64,000 bases of DNA, from assembly GCA_035999765.1 (NCBI GenBank), contig CP108521.1:4712001-4776000 (forward strand). Direction: 5' to 3'. The translations under genes and the position numbers were made by a program. The stretch is from Streptomyces sp. NBC_01231. Its GTDB lineage: Bacteria > Actinomycetota > Actinomycetes > Streptomycetales > Streptomycetaceae. Each line of letters starts with the position of its first letter. Positions within the stretch are counted from its first letter, which is position 1. Positions 17,601 through 25,671 of the stretch are shown piece by piece. Below the pieces are notes generated by a model that worked only from the letters and a program-made list of their open reading frames with translations, had not been told where the DNA came from and did no database searches.

Positions 17601-17929
17601 CGTTTGGCGGAGGCACGGAGCGTGGCCAGGGACTCGACACCGGCCGCGTCCAGGGCGGCGCCGGTGTTGGCGGCGACCAGGACACCGTCGCGGAGGGTGA
17701 GCCGGAGCCGGCCCGGGACACCCGCCCGGGCCGCGGCGTCGGCGGCGTTCTGCGCGAGCTCCACGACGAGCCGGTCCCGGTAACCGCCGAGGGCGAGGTC
17801 CTCCTCGGCGTTGGCGTCCTCACGGAACCGGGCGGGGCTGGTGGCCCAGGCATCCAGCACGCCTCGCCTGAGGCGAGCGGTACCGAAAGGATCCGCACCC
17901 TCGGCCGCGGGCCGCACGAACTTGCTCAC
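14696..17929 (-). CDS. Sacsin-type Hsp90-like ATPase, 1077 residues
   Basis: GTG 17929 is preceded by GAGGAGA at ideal spacing, giving MSKFVRPAAEGADPFG. The N-terminal 200 residues form a GHKL ATPase: N-box ELAQNAADA (57-65), AANTG (86-90), and G-box IGRFGVGFAAVLSV (117-130). This combination, without Hsp90 middle and C-terminal domains, is seen in sacsin-repeat N-terminal domains and in large actinobacterial proteins annotated as molecular chaperone Hsp90. The remaining 800 residues are Leu/Asp/Pro-rich and unassigned. Around residue 535 an insert GGTSQAFGSGGGRTT coincides with a palindromic Streptomyces repeat. Cytoplasmic; substrate unknown. It may act with the adjacent DUF3027 protein, but that is only proximity. 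Confidence 0.8.
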   Translation of the reverse strand: MSKFVRPAAEGADPFGTARLRRGVLDAWATSPARFREDANAEEDLALGGYRDRLVVELAQNAADAAARAGVPGRLRLTLRDGVLVAANTGAALDAAGVESLATLRASAKRGTDENTIGRFGVGFAAVLSVTDEPAVVGRHGGVRWSLAEARERAADVARHSPGLGDEVRRRDGHVPLLRLPFAAEGTAPDPYDTAVILPLRDPAAADLAERLLNGVDDALLLALPGLEEVVIESGDGAPRTLSRRTDGAFTVVTDSREGTTRWHTAAAHGPLTSDLLADRPVEERLRPHWSVTWAVPVDDDGTPGRPRTSPVVHAPTPSDEPLGVPALLIASFPLDTTRRHAAPGPLTDFLVQRAADAYAELLAGWRPVTAGIIDLVPGPLGKGELDGTLRQAILERLPRTSFLPPAVEPSGRADGEASGRPDAEASMRSDSRDFGPSDADDLPEALRPRDAEVVEGAGADTVRVLAEVLPTILPAGLERRVELRTLGVARVPLTDAVDRLAGLEKAPDWWRRLYDSLAGVDPDRLSGLPVPLAGGTSQAFGSGGGRTTIGPRQVLLPTAEGAPVNPAILARLGLKVAHPDAAHPLLEKLGALPATPRAVLTTPQVRAAVAASLDDEGGLDWEQDAPGAEELADTVLALVRDAGLEPGDEPWLGALALPDEDGELAPAGELVLPGSPFHQVMREDELATVEAELADKWGDQPLAACGVLATFALVRATDVVLDPDELEPREGDFAEPDDPGLLDAVDVWCEDILDRFPDTPVPPVATELVAVRDLDLVDEDKWPRALTLLSQPPLRDALVQPVRILLPDGTHEVVRPYTAWWLRGNPVLDGRRPAGLLAAGGDPLLRGLYDEADATGFDDEQVLRALGVRTSVSALLDEPGGAAELLHRLADPDREVTGAQLHALYSALADLDPEQVTLPDELRAVVDGRVQVVDAADAVVVDSPDLLPFTDGVPLLPVRPARAAELAELLQVRRLSESVTGEVDSEGTEHDVPEPVRVLLGARTPSTYVEHEELVVNGVELDWRLTTDGTLHAATVEGVAAGLAWAAGQWPRRFEVAALLEDPSRTEELERDRWFD
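16294..16330. repeat. Palindromic Streptomyces element inserted in frame
   Basis: CTCCCCCAGAGCCGAAAGCC followed by TGGGAGGTGCCCCCAGC. It is a relative of the element at 27206-27246 (shared CTCCCC(A/C)C..., AGCCGA/GCCGAG core and GGGGGNNCCCCC head). Such elements are scattered through Streptomyces genomes; here it sits inside the sacsin-like gene without breaking the frame. Confidence 0.65.
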
Positions 17930-18166
17930 GTTGATTCTCCTCGTCGGCGTGACGACGAAGGTACCGCGCGCTGCGCCGCCGACGATTCGAGGGCACCCCG
18001 CACGACCGCGAGCGCACCGGGCAGCACGGCACACCCCTTCAGCTCGTCAGATGCCGACTCGAGTGAGGACGGGAGCCTGAGCGGCGGCACCGCGCACAAC
18101 GAGGGCGCGGCCCGGCGCGTCAGCCCCCGCGCGCCCGCCTTCCGGACCTACGAGGACCTCGCACCC

Positions 18167-19093
18167 CTACGAGTGCCCCAGCTCCGCCGCATCCTCGTCG
18201 AAGACCCCCGGCACGGACCCCGAGTCCGCGGCCGGACGCAGCGGGAAGGGGTCCACCGTCGTCTCGTCGATCACCGGCGGAGCCGGTCGGGGCGGCGTCG
18301 GCATGACCGCTGCCTCCGAGTGGCCGCCGCAGCCGTAGGCCAGGGACACCAGGCGGCCGTCGGCCGGGGAGAACTCGTTCGCGCAGACTCCGAAGGCCTG
18401 CCCCAGGGACCCTCCGACCGGCACGAGGAACCCGCAGCTCACACAGGGCGCGGGCGCCGCCTGAGCCATCGGGGTCTTCGCGCCGTGCGCCTCCTCCCAG
18501 CGGTCGGCCGCGATGTGCAGGCCGTACCGGGACAGCACCCGGGCCCGCCGCATGCCGAGTTCCTCGGCGACCGCGGCGATGGAACCGCGCGCGGGGACGG
18601 CCGGAAGACCGGCCGGGGCGCCCGCGGTGACCTCGGCGTCCTCCGCCTCGGCCAGCTCGGTCAGCTCCTCCGAGACGGGCGCGTTGGGCAGCGGCTCGTC
18701 GTCGCCGGAGTAGCCGGGCTCCAGACGCAGGTCCTCGGCGTCCGTCGGGAGCAGGTCGCCTGGGCCCATGTCACCCGGCCGCAGGCGCTCGCTCCACGGC
18801 ACCCACTCCGGCGCCAGGAGGGCGTCCGGCCCCGGCAGCAGGACCACCTCGTCCAGCGTGACGATCTTCGCTCGGGAGGCGCGGGCGACCGTGACGGCCC
18901 AGCGCCAGCCCCGGTACCCGAGTTCCTTGCACTCGAAGAAGTGCGTGACCACGCGGTCACCCTCGGACACCAGACCCGAGTGTTCACCGACCACGCCGGG
19001 CGCGGCGGCCTCCTCGGCGGCGGCGCGGGCGAGGTCGACGGCCTCGGCGCACAGGCGGTCGGGGGTGCGGCTTCGCGTGGTCGCTGCGCTCAC
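18167..19093 (-). CDS. DUF3027 protein
   Basis: 308 residues from GTG 19093 (MSAATTRSRTPDRLC). Recognisable DUF3027 features: RVVTHFFECKELGYRGWRWAVTVARA, a second block around LLPGPDALLAPEWVPWSERLRPGD, the SIAAVAEELGMRRARVLSRYGLHIAADRW helix-turn-helix-like segment, and a Cys-rich zinc-ribbon-like C-terminal region (CVSCGFLVP...GVCANEFSPADGRLVSLAYGCGGHSE). The Pro-rich tail (PPRPAPPVIDETTVDPFPL) is disordered. Soluble actinobacterial protein of unknown role; the HTH-like segment and Cys ribbon hint at nucleic-acid binding. Divergent from the MFS gene with a 269-base shared promoter region. Confidence 0.85.
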   Translation of the reverse strand: MSAATTRSRTPDRLCAEAVDLARAAAEEAAAPGVVGEHSGLVSEGDRVVTHFFECKELGYRGWRWAVTVARASRAKIVTLDEVVLLPGPDALLAPEWVPWSERLRPGDMGPGDLLPTDAEDLRLEPGYSGDDEPLPNAPVSEELTELAEAEDAEVTAGAPAGLPAVPARGSIAAVAEELGMRRARVLSRYGLHIAADRWEEAHGAKTPMAQAAPAPCVSCGFLVPVGGSLGQAFGVCANEFSPADGRLVSLAYGCGGHSEAAVMPTPPRPAPPVIDETTVDPFPLRPAADSGSVPGVFDEDAAELGHS

Positions 19094-19362
19094 AGGTATC
19101 GCTTCTCTCCTACGCCGTCTCTCGGGTGCGTCTGCCTGTCGGCGACGGGGCGGACGGAGCGGACCCGGGGACCGCGTCAACGTCCACGCCCGCTCACGCT
19201 CGGGCGCACCTGTACCACCCATTCTGCGGGATGGCTGAGATACGCACGCTACCTGTTCGTCGCCGGTTGGCCTACACCGACGGGACTGTTCACCGTCAGA
19301 AGTGCGCGTCCATACGCGCGGTAACTGCACTACGTGGGGCTTTCTCGGGGCACTATGACGGG

Positions 19363-20796
19363 GTGGCAGCCGCGAAGACGCCCCAAGGTGCCACCGGGAT
19401 CGGTGGGTCCAAAGGGATCAGGGGGAGCAGTCGAGGCAACGGGTCGGGCCGTGTGGGCGGCTCTCTCCGCGCGATCGGCCGTGCCCTGCACCTTCCGGTG
19501 ACCGGCCCCGCCCGCGGCATCCGCAAGGTGACCCACGCGCACGGGGCCGGCGAGTCCGGGCTCGGCAAGCTGATCGAACTTCACGGTGTGAACGGCGCCG
19601 GGGATGTGATGATCACCGTCGCGCTCGCCTCCACCGTGTTCTTCTCCGTCCCCACCGACGAGGCGCGGGGCCGTGTCGCGCTGTACCTCGCGATCACCAT
19701 GGCGCCCTTCACGATCCTCGCCCCGGTGATCGGTCCGCTCCTCGACCGTCTCCCGCACGGCCGCCGCGCGGCGATGGCGGGCGCGATGCTCGCCCGGGCG
19801 CTGCTCGCACTCGTCCTGTCCGGCGCGGTGATCACCGGCAGCATCGAGATGTATCCGGCGGCGCTCTGCGTGCTGGTCGCGTCGAAGGCGTACGGCGTGG
19901 TGCGAAGCGCCGTGGTGCCCCGGCTGCTGCCACCCAAGTTCTCCCTGGTGAAGGCGAACTCCCGGGTCACTCTGGGCGGTCTCCTGGCGACCGGGATCGC
20001 CGCGCCGATCGCGGCGGGGCTCCAGGCGATCGGGCCGCGCTGGCCGCTCTACGGCGCCTTCGTCATCTTCGTCGCGGGGACGTTCCTGTCCTTCTCCCTG
20101 CCGTCGAAGGTGGACTCCGCCAAGGGCGAGGACGTGGCGCTGCTCGCCGCGGACGAGGCACACCTGCACGGGCCGCACCTGAAGCCGGTCAAGCGGCCCG
20201 GGCTGCGCACGGTCGGTATCGCGGTCACCCACGCCCTCGGCGCGAACGCCGCCCTGCGCTGTCTCTCCGGCTTCCTGATCTTCTTCCTGGCCTTCCTGCT
20301 GCGGGAGCATCCGCTGACCGGTGAGAGCGCCGCGGTGTCGCTCGGCGTGGTCGGGGTCGCGGCGGGGACCGGCAACGCGCTCGGTACGGCGGTCGGGGCG
20401 TGGCTGCAGTCGAAGGCGCCGGAGATCATCATCGTGACGGTGGTGGCGTTCGTGCTCGGCGTGGCGATCACGGCGGCCATCTTCTTCGGGGCGTTCCTGG
20501 TCGCTTGCCTGGCGGCGGCCGCCGGGTTCGCGCAGGCCCTCGCCAAACTGTCGCTGGACGCCCTGATCCAGCGGGACGTGCCCGAGCAGGTGCGTACGTC
20601 GGCGTTCGCGCGCTCCGAGACGCTGCTCCAGATGTCCTGGGTGTTCGGCGGCGCGGTCGGGATCGTGATGCCCCTCAACGGCTCGCTGGGGCTCTTCGTG
20701 GGCGCCGGTTTCGTCGCCGTCGGCTGGCTGGCCACGGTCCGTGGGCTGCTGAGTTCGGCCCGCCACGGAGGACCGGCCAGGTCGAGGGTGGCGTAA
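19363..20796 (+). CDS. MFS transporter
   Basis: 477 residues from GTG 19363; the frame is open further upstream but that part is antisense to DUF3027 and lacks a start. A basic/Gly-rich cytoplasmic tail of about 60 residues (SSRGNGSGRVGG) precedes about 12 spans starting GDVMITVALASTVFFSV. Loop 2-3 carries PVIGPLLDRLPHGRRAAM, the MFS motif A variant. A His-rich cytoplasmic loop (DEAHLHGPHLKPVKRPG) separates the halves. Substrate unknown. It precedes the lipoprotein-mqnB-mqnD genes by 61 bases and may be part of that transcript. Confidence 0.85.
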   Translation: MAAAKTPQGATGIGGSKGIRGSSRGNGSGRVGGSLRAIGRALHLPVTGPARGIRKVTHAHGAGESGLGKLIELHGVNGAGDVMITVALASTVFFSVPTDEARGRVALYLAITMAPFTILAPVIGPLLDRLPHGRRAAMAGAMLARALLALVLSGAVITGSIEMYPAALCVLVASKAYGVVRSAVVPRLLPPKFSLVKANSRVTLGGLLATGIAAPIAAGLQAIGPRWPLYGAFVIFVAGTFLSFSLPSKVDSAKGEDVALLAADEAHLHGPHLKPVKRPGLRTVGIAVTHALGANAALRCLSGFLIFFLAFLLREHPLTGESAAVSLGVVGVAAGTGNALGTAVGAWLQSKAPEIIIVTVVAFVLGVAITAAIFFGAFLVACLAAAAGFAQALAKLSLDALIQRDVPEQVRTSAFARSETLLQMSWVFGGAVGIVMPLNGSLGLFVGAGFVAVGWLATVRGLLSSARHGGPARSRVA

Positions 20797-20857
20797 CGCA
20801 CGGCACGTCGCACCCCCGCGTAGGGGCGTGGGGGGACCTGCCCGATAACCTTCGGCC

Positions 20858-21352
20858 ATGACCACGATGCAATCCGCTGTGCGACGCCGCCGCGCCGTCG
20901 CCGCCGCCGGCGCCGTATCCGCCGGACTGCTCGTCCTGTCGGCCTGTGACAAGCCGACACCGCGCACCACCGTCACGGTCGGCGGGAACTCGGTGAGCGC
21001 CGAGGCCAAGTGCTACGACGACGGCAAGAACCTCGGCCGTGAAGAGGCCACCAAGTGCGCGCTGAAGAAGGCGTCGGACGGGATCGAGGTGCCGCAGGGC
21101 GAGACCCTGCGCATCGGCGTCGACCCGGAGATCGCGGACACCGGCTGGGCCCTGTGGATCAACGGCCAGCAGGTCACCAGCGTGTACAAGAAGACGTACT
21201 ACGCCTTCCAGGGCGTCGACCTCTTCGCCGACCAGCAGGGACAGGCCGCGCCGAAGACGCTGTACATCAGCGTCGTCCAGCAGAACAAGGCCGCCGACAG
21301 CTCCGAGTTCGAGGGTGTGTGGAACTTCAAGCTGGAGAACGGGGACGCCTGA
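20858..21352 (+). CDS. DUF2771-type lipoprotein
   Basis: 164 residues. A twin-basic N-terminus (RRRRAVAAAGAVSAG) and lipobox LVLSAC with Cys30 mark a lipoprotein, so the mature protein is anchored on the outer face of the membrane. The mature part (EVPQGETLRIGVDPEIADTGWALWINGQQV, YYAFQGVDLFADQ) matches the actinobacterial DUF2771 family. It is the first of three closely spaced genes with mqnB (19-base gap) and mqnD, a conserved neighbourhood in Streptomyces. A link with menaquinone is suggested only by this context. Confidence 0.82.
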   Translation: MTTMQSAVRRRRAVAAAGAVSAGLLVLSACDKPTPRTTVTVGGNSVSAEAKCYDDGKNLGREEATKCALKKASDGIEVPQGETLRIGVDPEIADTGWALWINGQQVTSVYKKTYYAFQGVDLFADQQGQAAPKTLYISVVQQNKAADSSEFEGVWNFKLENGDA

Positions 21353-21371
21353 CCGGCGCCCGCGTCACGTC

Positions 21372-22085
21372 ATGCGTGTCCTCGTAGCCACCGCCGTCCC
21401 GGCCGAACGGGACGCGGTGGCACACGCGTTCCCGGGGACCGCTCGGGAGGTGCGGCTGCCCGGAGCGGTCCCGCTCCGGCTGCCCGGCGGGTACGACCTC
21501 CTCGCCGCCGGTGTCGGCCCCGCCCTGGCCGCCGCCTCCACCGCCGCCGCGCTCACCGCGGCCGCCCTCGAAGGCGCCCCCTACGACCTGGTCGTCTCCG
21601 CCGGGATCGCCGGTGGCTTCGCACCGCACGCCCCCGTCGGCTCGCTCGTCGTCGCCGACGAGATCACCGCCGCCGATCTGGGCGCCGAGACGGCCGACGG
21701 GTTCCTGCCGGTGACCGAGCTGGGCTTCGGGACCGTCACCCACCGTCCGCCGAAACCACTCGTACGGGAGGCCGCGTCGGCGACCGGAGCGCGTTCCGGC
21801 ACCGTCCTGACCGTGTCGACCGTGACCGGAACCGCCGCCCGGGCAGCCGCGCTGCGGACCCGCCACCCCCATGCCCTGGCCGAGGCCATGGAGGGCTTCG
21901 GTGTCGCCGAGGCCGCCGCCGCCCACGGGGTGCCGGTGCTGGAGCTGCGCGCGGTCTCCAACCCGGTCGGCCCGCGCGACCGCGCCGCCTGGCGTATCGG
22001 CGACGCGCTCACGGCCCTCACGGCGGGCTTCGGGAAGCTCGCGCCCGTACTGGAGAGTTGGAACCCACATGAGCCCCCTCACTGA
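21372..22085 (+). CDS. mqnB: Futalosine hydrolase
   Basis: 237 residues from ATG 21372. MqnB belongs to the purine nucleoside phosphorylase/MTA-SAH nucleosidase fold and removes hypoxanthine from futalosine to give dehypoxanthine futalosine in the alternative menaquinone route. Visible signatures: VLVATAVPAERDAV at the N-terminus, the glycine-rich LVVSAGIAGGF, VVADEITAADLG, and the ribose-binding EAMEGFGVAEAA with its Glu. The catalytic Asp region VSNPVGPRDRAAWRI is present. Its 3' end overlaps mqnD by 17 bases, so the two are translationally coupled. Confidence 0.92.
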   Translation: MRVLVATAVPAERDAVAHAFPGTAREVRLPGAVPLRLPGGYDLLAAGVGPALAAASTAAALTAAALEGAPYDLVVSAGIAGGFAPHAPVGSLVVADEITAADLGAETADGFLPVTELGFGTVTHRPPKPLVREAASATGARSGTVLTVSTVTGTAARAAALRTRHPHALAEAMEGFGVAEAAAAHGVPVLELRAVSNPVGPRDRAAWRIGDALTALTAGFGKLAPVLESWNPHEPPH

Positions 22086-22923
22086 GCCCCTGAAGATCGC
22101 CTACTCCCCCTGCCCCAACGACACCTTCGTCTTCGACGCGCTCGCCCACGGCCGGGTGCCCGGGGCGCCCGCGTTCGACGTGACCTTCGCGGACATCGAC
22201 ATCACCAACGGCATGGCCGAGCGCGGCGAGTTCGACGCGCTGAAGGTGTCGTACGCGGTGCTGCCGTACGTCCTCGACGAGTACGCCCTGCTGCCCTGCG
22301 GGGGCGCGCTGGGCCGGGGCTGCGGCCCGCTGGTGCTGACCCGGGAGGCGGGCGTCGACCTCACCGGCCGCACGGTCGCGGTGCCCAGCGAGAGGTCGAC
22401 GGCGTATCTGCTGTTCCGGCTCTGGGCCGCCGACACCATCCGCGGCGGGGTCGGCGAGATCGTGGTCATGCCGTTCCACGAGATCATGCCCGCCGTGCGG
22501 GACGGGAAGGTCGACGCGGGACTCGTCATCCACGAGGCGCGCTTCACGTACCAGAACTACGGGCTGCACAGGCTCGCGGACATGGGCGAGCACTGGGAGG
22601 CGACGACCGGGCTGCCGATCCCGCTGGGCGCGATCATCGCGAAGCGGTCACTGGGAGCGGAAAAGCTGACGCTGCTGGCCGATTCCATTCGCACGTCCGT
22701 CCGCGCGGCCTGGGACGACCCCGAGGTTTCCCGCCCGTATGTGATGGAGCACGCGCAGGAAATGGATCCGGCCGTCGCCGACCAGCACATCGGGCTGTAC
22801 GTCAACGAGTTCACCGCCGACCTCCGTGAGGACGGCTATGCGGCGATCCGGGGGTTGCTCACACGTGCGGCGGCCGAGGGACTGGTACCGCCCCTCGGCC
22901 CGAACGCGCTCGATTTTCCGTAA
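22069..22923 (+). CDS. mqnD: 1,4-dihydroxy-6-naphthoate synthase
   Basis: 284 residues from ATG 22069. MqnD has a periplasmic-binding-protein-like fold and converts cyclic dehypoxanthine futalosine to 1,4-dihydroxy-6-naphthoate. The diagnostic N-terminus LKIAYSPCPNDTFVFDAL (residues 8-25) is intact, as are TNGMAERGEFDALKVSY, PSERSTAYLLFRLW, the MPFHEIMPAVRDGKVDAGLVIHE segment containing the functional His, and GLPIPLGAI. With mqnB it supplies two steps of the futalosine pathway; the other mqn genes are not in this window, as expected for Streptomyces where they are dispersed. Confidence 0.93.
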   Translation: MSPLTEPLKIAYSPCPNDTFVFDALAHGRVPGAPAFDVTFADIDITNGMAERGEFDALKVSYAVLPYVLDEYALLPCGGALGRGCGPLVLTREAGVDLTGRTVAVPSERSTAYLLFRLWAADTIRGGVGEIVVMPFHEIMPAVRDGKVDAGLVIHEARFTYQNYGLHRLADMGEHWEATTGLPIPLGAIIAKRSLGAEKLTLLADSIRTSVRAAWDDPEVSRPYVMEHAQEMDPAVADQHIGLYVNEFTADLREDGYAAIRGLLTRAAAEGLVPPLGPNALDFP

Positions 22924-22962
22924 GTCGCGGTCTCACCCGTCCAGTCGCGGTCTCACACGTCC
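22923..22962. repeat. 20-bp direct repeat at the cold-shock gene 3' end
   Basis: AGTCGCGGTCTCACCCGTCC (22923) and AGTCGCGGTCTCACACGTCC (22943), 19 of 20 identical. The second contains the minus-strand stop codon of the cold-shock gene; the first is its downstream copy and touches the mqnD stop. Confidence 0.9.
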
Positions 22963-23336
22963 AACTGGTCGGCGACCGCGCGCAGCAGGCCCGCGATCTT
23001 CGCGCCGGAGACCTTGTCGGGGTAACGGCCCTTCTCCAGCATCGGGGTGATGTTCTCGAGAAGGGTCGTCAGATCCTGGACGATGGACGCGAGTTCGTCG
23101 GGCTTCCTCCGCGTCGCGGCCGCGACGGAAGGCGTCGGGTCGAGGATCACGACCGAGAGCGCCTGGTCACCGCGCTGCCCGGCGACCACTCCGAACTCCA
23201 CCCGTTGGCCGGGCTTGAGCATCTCGACTCCGGCGGGGAGGACCGAGGAATGGACGAAGACGTCACCGCCGTCGTCGCGGGAGAGAAAGCCGAAGCCCTT
23301 CTCGCTGTTGAACCACTTGACCTTGCCGGTAGGCAC
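22953..23336 (-). CDS. Cold-shock domain protein with C-terminal extension
   Basis: 127 residues, about twice the size of an ordinary CspA. Residues 1-70 are a cold-shock domain with both RNA-binding motifs, KGFGFL (RNP1) and DVFVHSSV (RNP2). Residues 71-127 form an extra helical region (ELASIVQDLTTLLENITPMLEKGRYPDKVSGAKIAGLLRAVADQLDV), seen in one conserved Streptomyces group. It probably binds single-stranded RNA or DNA; the extension may mediate dimerisation. Single-gene unit converging on mqnD. Confidence 0.9.
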   Translation of the reverse strand: MPTGKVKWFNSEKGFGFLSRDDGGDVFVHSSVLPAGVEMLKPGQRVEFGVVAGQRGDQALSVVILDPTPSVAAATRRKPDELASIVQDLTTLLENITPMLEKGRYPDKVSGAKIAGLLRAVADQLDV

Positions 23337-23499
23337 GTCTGTCCTCGTCCTCGTACTCGTCGGAAAACTGCTTCTGAAACGGCTCTTGATAGCACTTGGG
23401 CGGGTCGTCGGGACCCGCCGGTACCAAGGCTAATGGTCTTCAGGCCGGTGACAAGACGTCACCGGGTTGTTCCTTCGCGCAGGGAACTACCCTGGTCCG

Positions 23500-23748
23500 G
23501 TGCGCGACAAAACCAAAACGAATTCCGCCGAGCCCGGTGACCGACTGATCCGCGCCGGTGCGCTCGTTTTCTTCATCGGTGCGGTGGCCACTCTCGTCAC
23601 CGTGGCCCCGTTCCTCCTCGGTACGACGCCTTTTCCGACGTACATGTTCGGCCTGAGCATGCTCATGGGCGTCGGCTTCGTACTCGCCGGTGCGGGAGTG
23701 CTCCGGTCGATCGCGGCGGGCCGCCGTCAGGCGCGGGTCGGACGGTAG
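23500..23748 (+). CDS. Small two-span membrane protein
   Basis: 82 residues from GTG 23500 (MRDKTKTNSAEPGDRLIRAG). Two predicted helices, GALVFFIGAVATLVTVAPFLLG and YMFGLSMLMGVGFVLAGAGVL, end in a basic tail (RQARVGR). The pattern is common in Streptomyces genomes next to cold-shock and HAD genes. Function unknown. Its last 22 bases overlap the convergent HAD gene. Confidence 0.75.
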   Translation: MRDKTKTNSAEPGDRLIRAGALVFFIGAVATLVTVAPFLLGTTPFPTYMFGLSMLMGVGFVLAGAGVLRSIAAGRRQARVGR

Positions 23749-24404
23749 GCGGAGAGCCAGGCCGGGAACTCGGTGAGGTCGGTGAGGACCACGTCGGCTC
23801 CGGCCTCGGTCAGTTCCGCGGTGTCGCACGGGCCCGTGGTGACGGCGACCGAGACGGCGTCGGCGGCCCGGGCGCCCCGGACGTCCCCGACGTGGTCGCC
23901 GACGTAGACACCGGCCCCGTGCTCGCGCAGCGCCTCCGCCTTCTGCTCGGCCCACAGATCGCCGACGACCGCGTCCGGTTCGATGCCCAGGTACTCCAGG
24001 TGCAGTTTGGCGTTGGGCTCGTGCTTGGCGGTGACGACGACCGCCCGCCCGCCGGCCGTGCGCACCGCCGCGATCGCCTCGCGGGCGCCGGGCAGCGCGG
24101 GCGTCGGTTCTATGGCGATCGCCGGGTACATCGAGCGGTAGAGGTCACTCATGGCCGCCACCTCGTCCGCCGGGAACCAGTGGATCAGCTCCTCGGCGAG
24201 CGGCGGACCCAGCCTGGTGACCGCCAGGTCGGCGTCGATGTACGTCCCGGTGCGCTCGGCCAGCGCCAGGTAGCAGGCACGGATGCCGGGTCGGGAGTCG
24301 ATGAGGGTCATGTCGAGGTCGAAGCCGACGGTCGGGGCGGAGAAGGCGGAAGAGGCGGCTGAGGCGGAGGATGCGGGTTCGGTCGTCGAGGCCATACGGG
24401 CCAT
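23727..24404 (-). CDS. HAD-superfamily phosphatase (phosphoglycolate phosphatase-like)
   Basis: 225 residues; ATG 24404 or 24395. HAD motif I is GFDLDMTLIDS (nucleophile Asp at about residue 29), motif II VVTAKHEP (T/S position), and motif III/IV GDHVGDVRGARAA. A helical cap lies between motifs I and II. The second position of motif I is DLDMT as in PGP/Gph-like hydrolases. It should dephosphorylate a small phosphorylated metabolite; the substrate is unknown. An Ala/Ser-rich tail of about 20 residues precedes the fold, suggesting that the real start may be internal. Confidence 0.85.
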   Translation of the reverse strand: MARMASTTEPASSASAASSAFSAPTVGFDLDMTLIDSRPGIRACYLALAERTGTYIDADLAVTRLGPPLAEELIHWFPADEVAAMSDLYRSMYPAIAIEPTPALPGAREAIAAVRTAGGRAVVVTAKHEPNAKLHLEYLGIEPDAVVGDLWAEQKAEALREHGAGVYVGDHVGDVRGARAADAVSVAVTTGPCDTAELTEAGADVVLTDLTEFPAWLSAYRPTRA

Positions 24405-24478
24405 TGTGCCCAGGGGCGGTGACCGTCGGGCGTCCGCCCGGGGTGACCTGCGGCAGGCCTGTCCGGGTCCGATGCCGA

Positions 24479-24535
24479 TGACTCACCGCCGTCCCAGGTC
24501 TACCGCTGACCCACCCGCTGCCGCAGGCCTACCGC
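24479..24535. repeat. 28/29-bp direct repeat at the HAAS-protein 3' end
   Basis: Two degenerate units (24479-24506 and 24507-24535) share TGAC(T/C)CACC, GCAGG/CCAGG and CTACCGC. The second contains the gene's stop codon (CTA at 24529), and the first keeps an equivalent CTACCGC. Confidence 0.65.
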
Positions 24536-25671
24536 CGTCGCTGTGACCGCCACACCAGGAACAGCGCCGACGCGACGGCCGCGCCCCGGACCACCCACGG
24601 CCAGGTCTCGGAGACCGCGTCGTTCATGTGGCCCTCGGCGATCGGGGCGCCCCAGCGGCCCTCGGTGCGGCCCCACAGCCAGACCAGCCCGGCCGTGACG
24701 GACAGGCTGGGCAGGATGATGACCGCCAACTTCGTCTCGGCGTCGCTCAGCCGCCGGGAGGCGTACGCGATGGCCCATCCCAGCACGAGGGCGATCCAGT
24801 TGCCGAGGAAGGCACCGGCGACGAGGAGTCCGGCGGCGACCAGCAGGAAGGGATTGGTCCAGCCGCCCGAGCCGACGGGCAGGAGCCGACGCCGGGTGGC
24901 CAGAGGGGCGTCCACGACGGCTTCCCCGGCCTTCGCGAGCGGCGCGGCTTCCCCGGCCCTCGCCTTGGGCCGCCACCAGGCCTTCCCGAACTTCCCCTGC
25001 TTCCCGGGCTTCCCCGTCGTCCCACCGGCCCCGGCGGCCTTCTCCACGGCCGGGTCGGGCCGCCCCGCGGCCTCCTTCTCCGCCCCGGGGACCTCCTTCG
25101 GCGGCGGGGGCCGGAGCAGTTCCGGGATCTCCACCCCTCCGACGAACCCCGGCACGCTGTCCCCGACTCCGAAGGGGCTGCTGTCCACCCGCCACCAGTC
25201 GGGCTGCGTCCCGCTGTCGCCGAGCTCGTCCACACCCGCGAGGTGCGGCGAGAAGGGCGCGTTGTCGGCCGGCGCGGACTCCGCCGGGGTCTGGGCGGGG
25301 CGCGGGCGCGGCACGATCCGCCGCAGCCTCTTCGACCGGCCGGTGTCCCCGCTGCCCTCGCTGTCCTCTCTCTCCACGGCTCGCTGTACGGGAACAGCGG
25401 CGGCCGTGGTCCGCGAGGCGCCCCCGGTGCCGGTGGCGTCGGCACTGCCGCCCGCCGCGTCGACGACCTCGTCGGGGCTGCCGAGCCGGGAGATGATGCG
25501 GCGGACGGCGGCGGGGCTGTCGACGGGGGCCTTGGCGCGTCGCCGGTCGATCTCGTTGCGCAGGTCCGAGACCAGACGCATGCGCGTGGACGACGGCAGC
25601 TGACGCTGCTGTGCCACGTCGCCGACGCGGCTCAGATACTCGTAGACGACCTTGTCGCTCTCGATACCCAC
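24529..25671 (-). CDS. HAAS-domain membrane protein
   Basis: 380 residues from GTG 25671 with GGAGG six bases upstream. Residues 1-75 (VVYEYLSRVGDVAQQRQLPSSTRMRLVSDLRNEIDRR...RLGSPDEVV) form a HAAS-like helical domain of the kind found in sensor or anti-sigma-associated membrane proteins. A long Pro/Gly/Lys-rich linker (75-265, including GKPGKQGKFGK) leads to three or four hydrophobic segments (NPFLLVAAGLLVAGAFLGNWIALVLGWAI; LAVIILPSLSVTAGLVWLWG; VVRGAAVASALFLVW). Probably a membrane signalling or regulatory protein. A longer frame upstream to 26718 is antisense to the XPB-accessory gene. Confidence 0.75.
   Translation of the reverse strand: MGIESDKVVYEYLSRVGDVAQQRQLPSSTRMRLVSDLRNEIDRRRAKAPVDSPAAVRRIISRLGSPDEVVDAAGGSADATGTGGASRTTAAAVPVQRAVEREDSEGSGDTGRSKRLRRIVPRPRPAQTPAESAPADNAPFSPHLAGVDELGDSGTQPDWWRVDSSPFGVGDSVPGFVGGVEIPELLRPPPPKEVPGAEKEAAGRPDPAVEKAAGAGGTTGKPGKQGKFGKAWWRPKARAGEAAPLAKAGEAVVDAPLATRRRLLPVGSGGWTNPFLLVAAGLLVAGAFLGNWIALVLGWAIAYASRRLSDAETKLAVIILPSLSVTAGLVWLWGRTEGRWGAPIAEGHMNDAVSETWPWVVRGAAVASALFLVWRSQRRR

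Noticed and set aside
15893..19324. 1143-residue open frame on the plus strand
   Set aside because: It is antisense to the sacsin-like and DUF3027 genes, which have recognised motifs and ribosome binding sites; its composition is the usual Gly/Arg/Pro shadow of GC-rich coding sequence.
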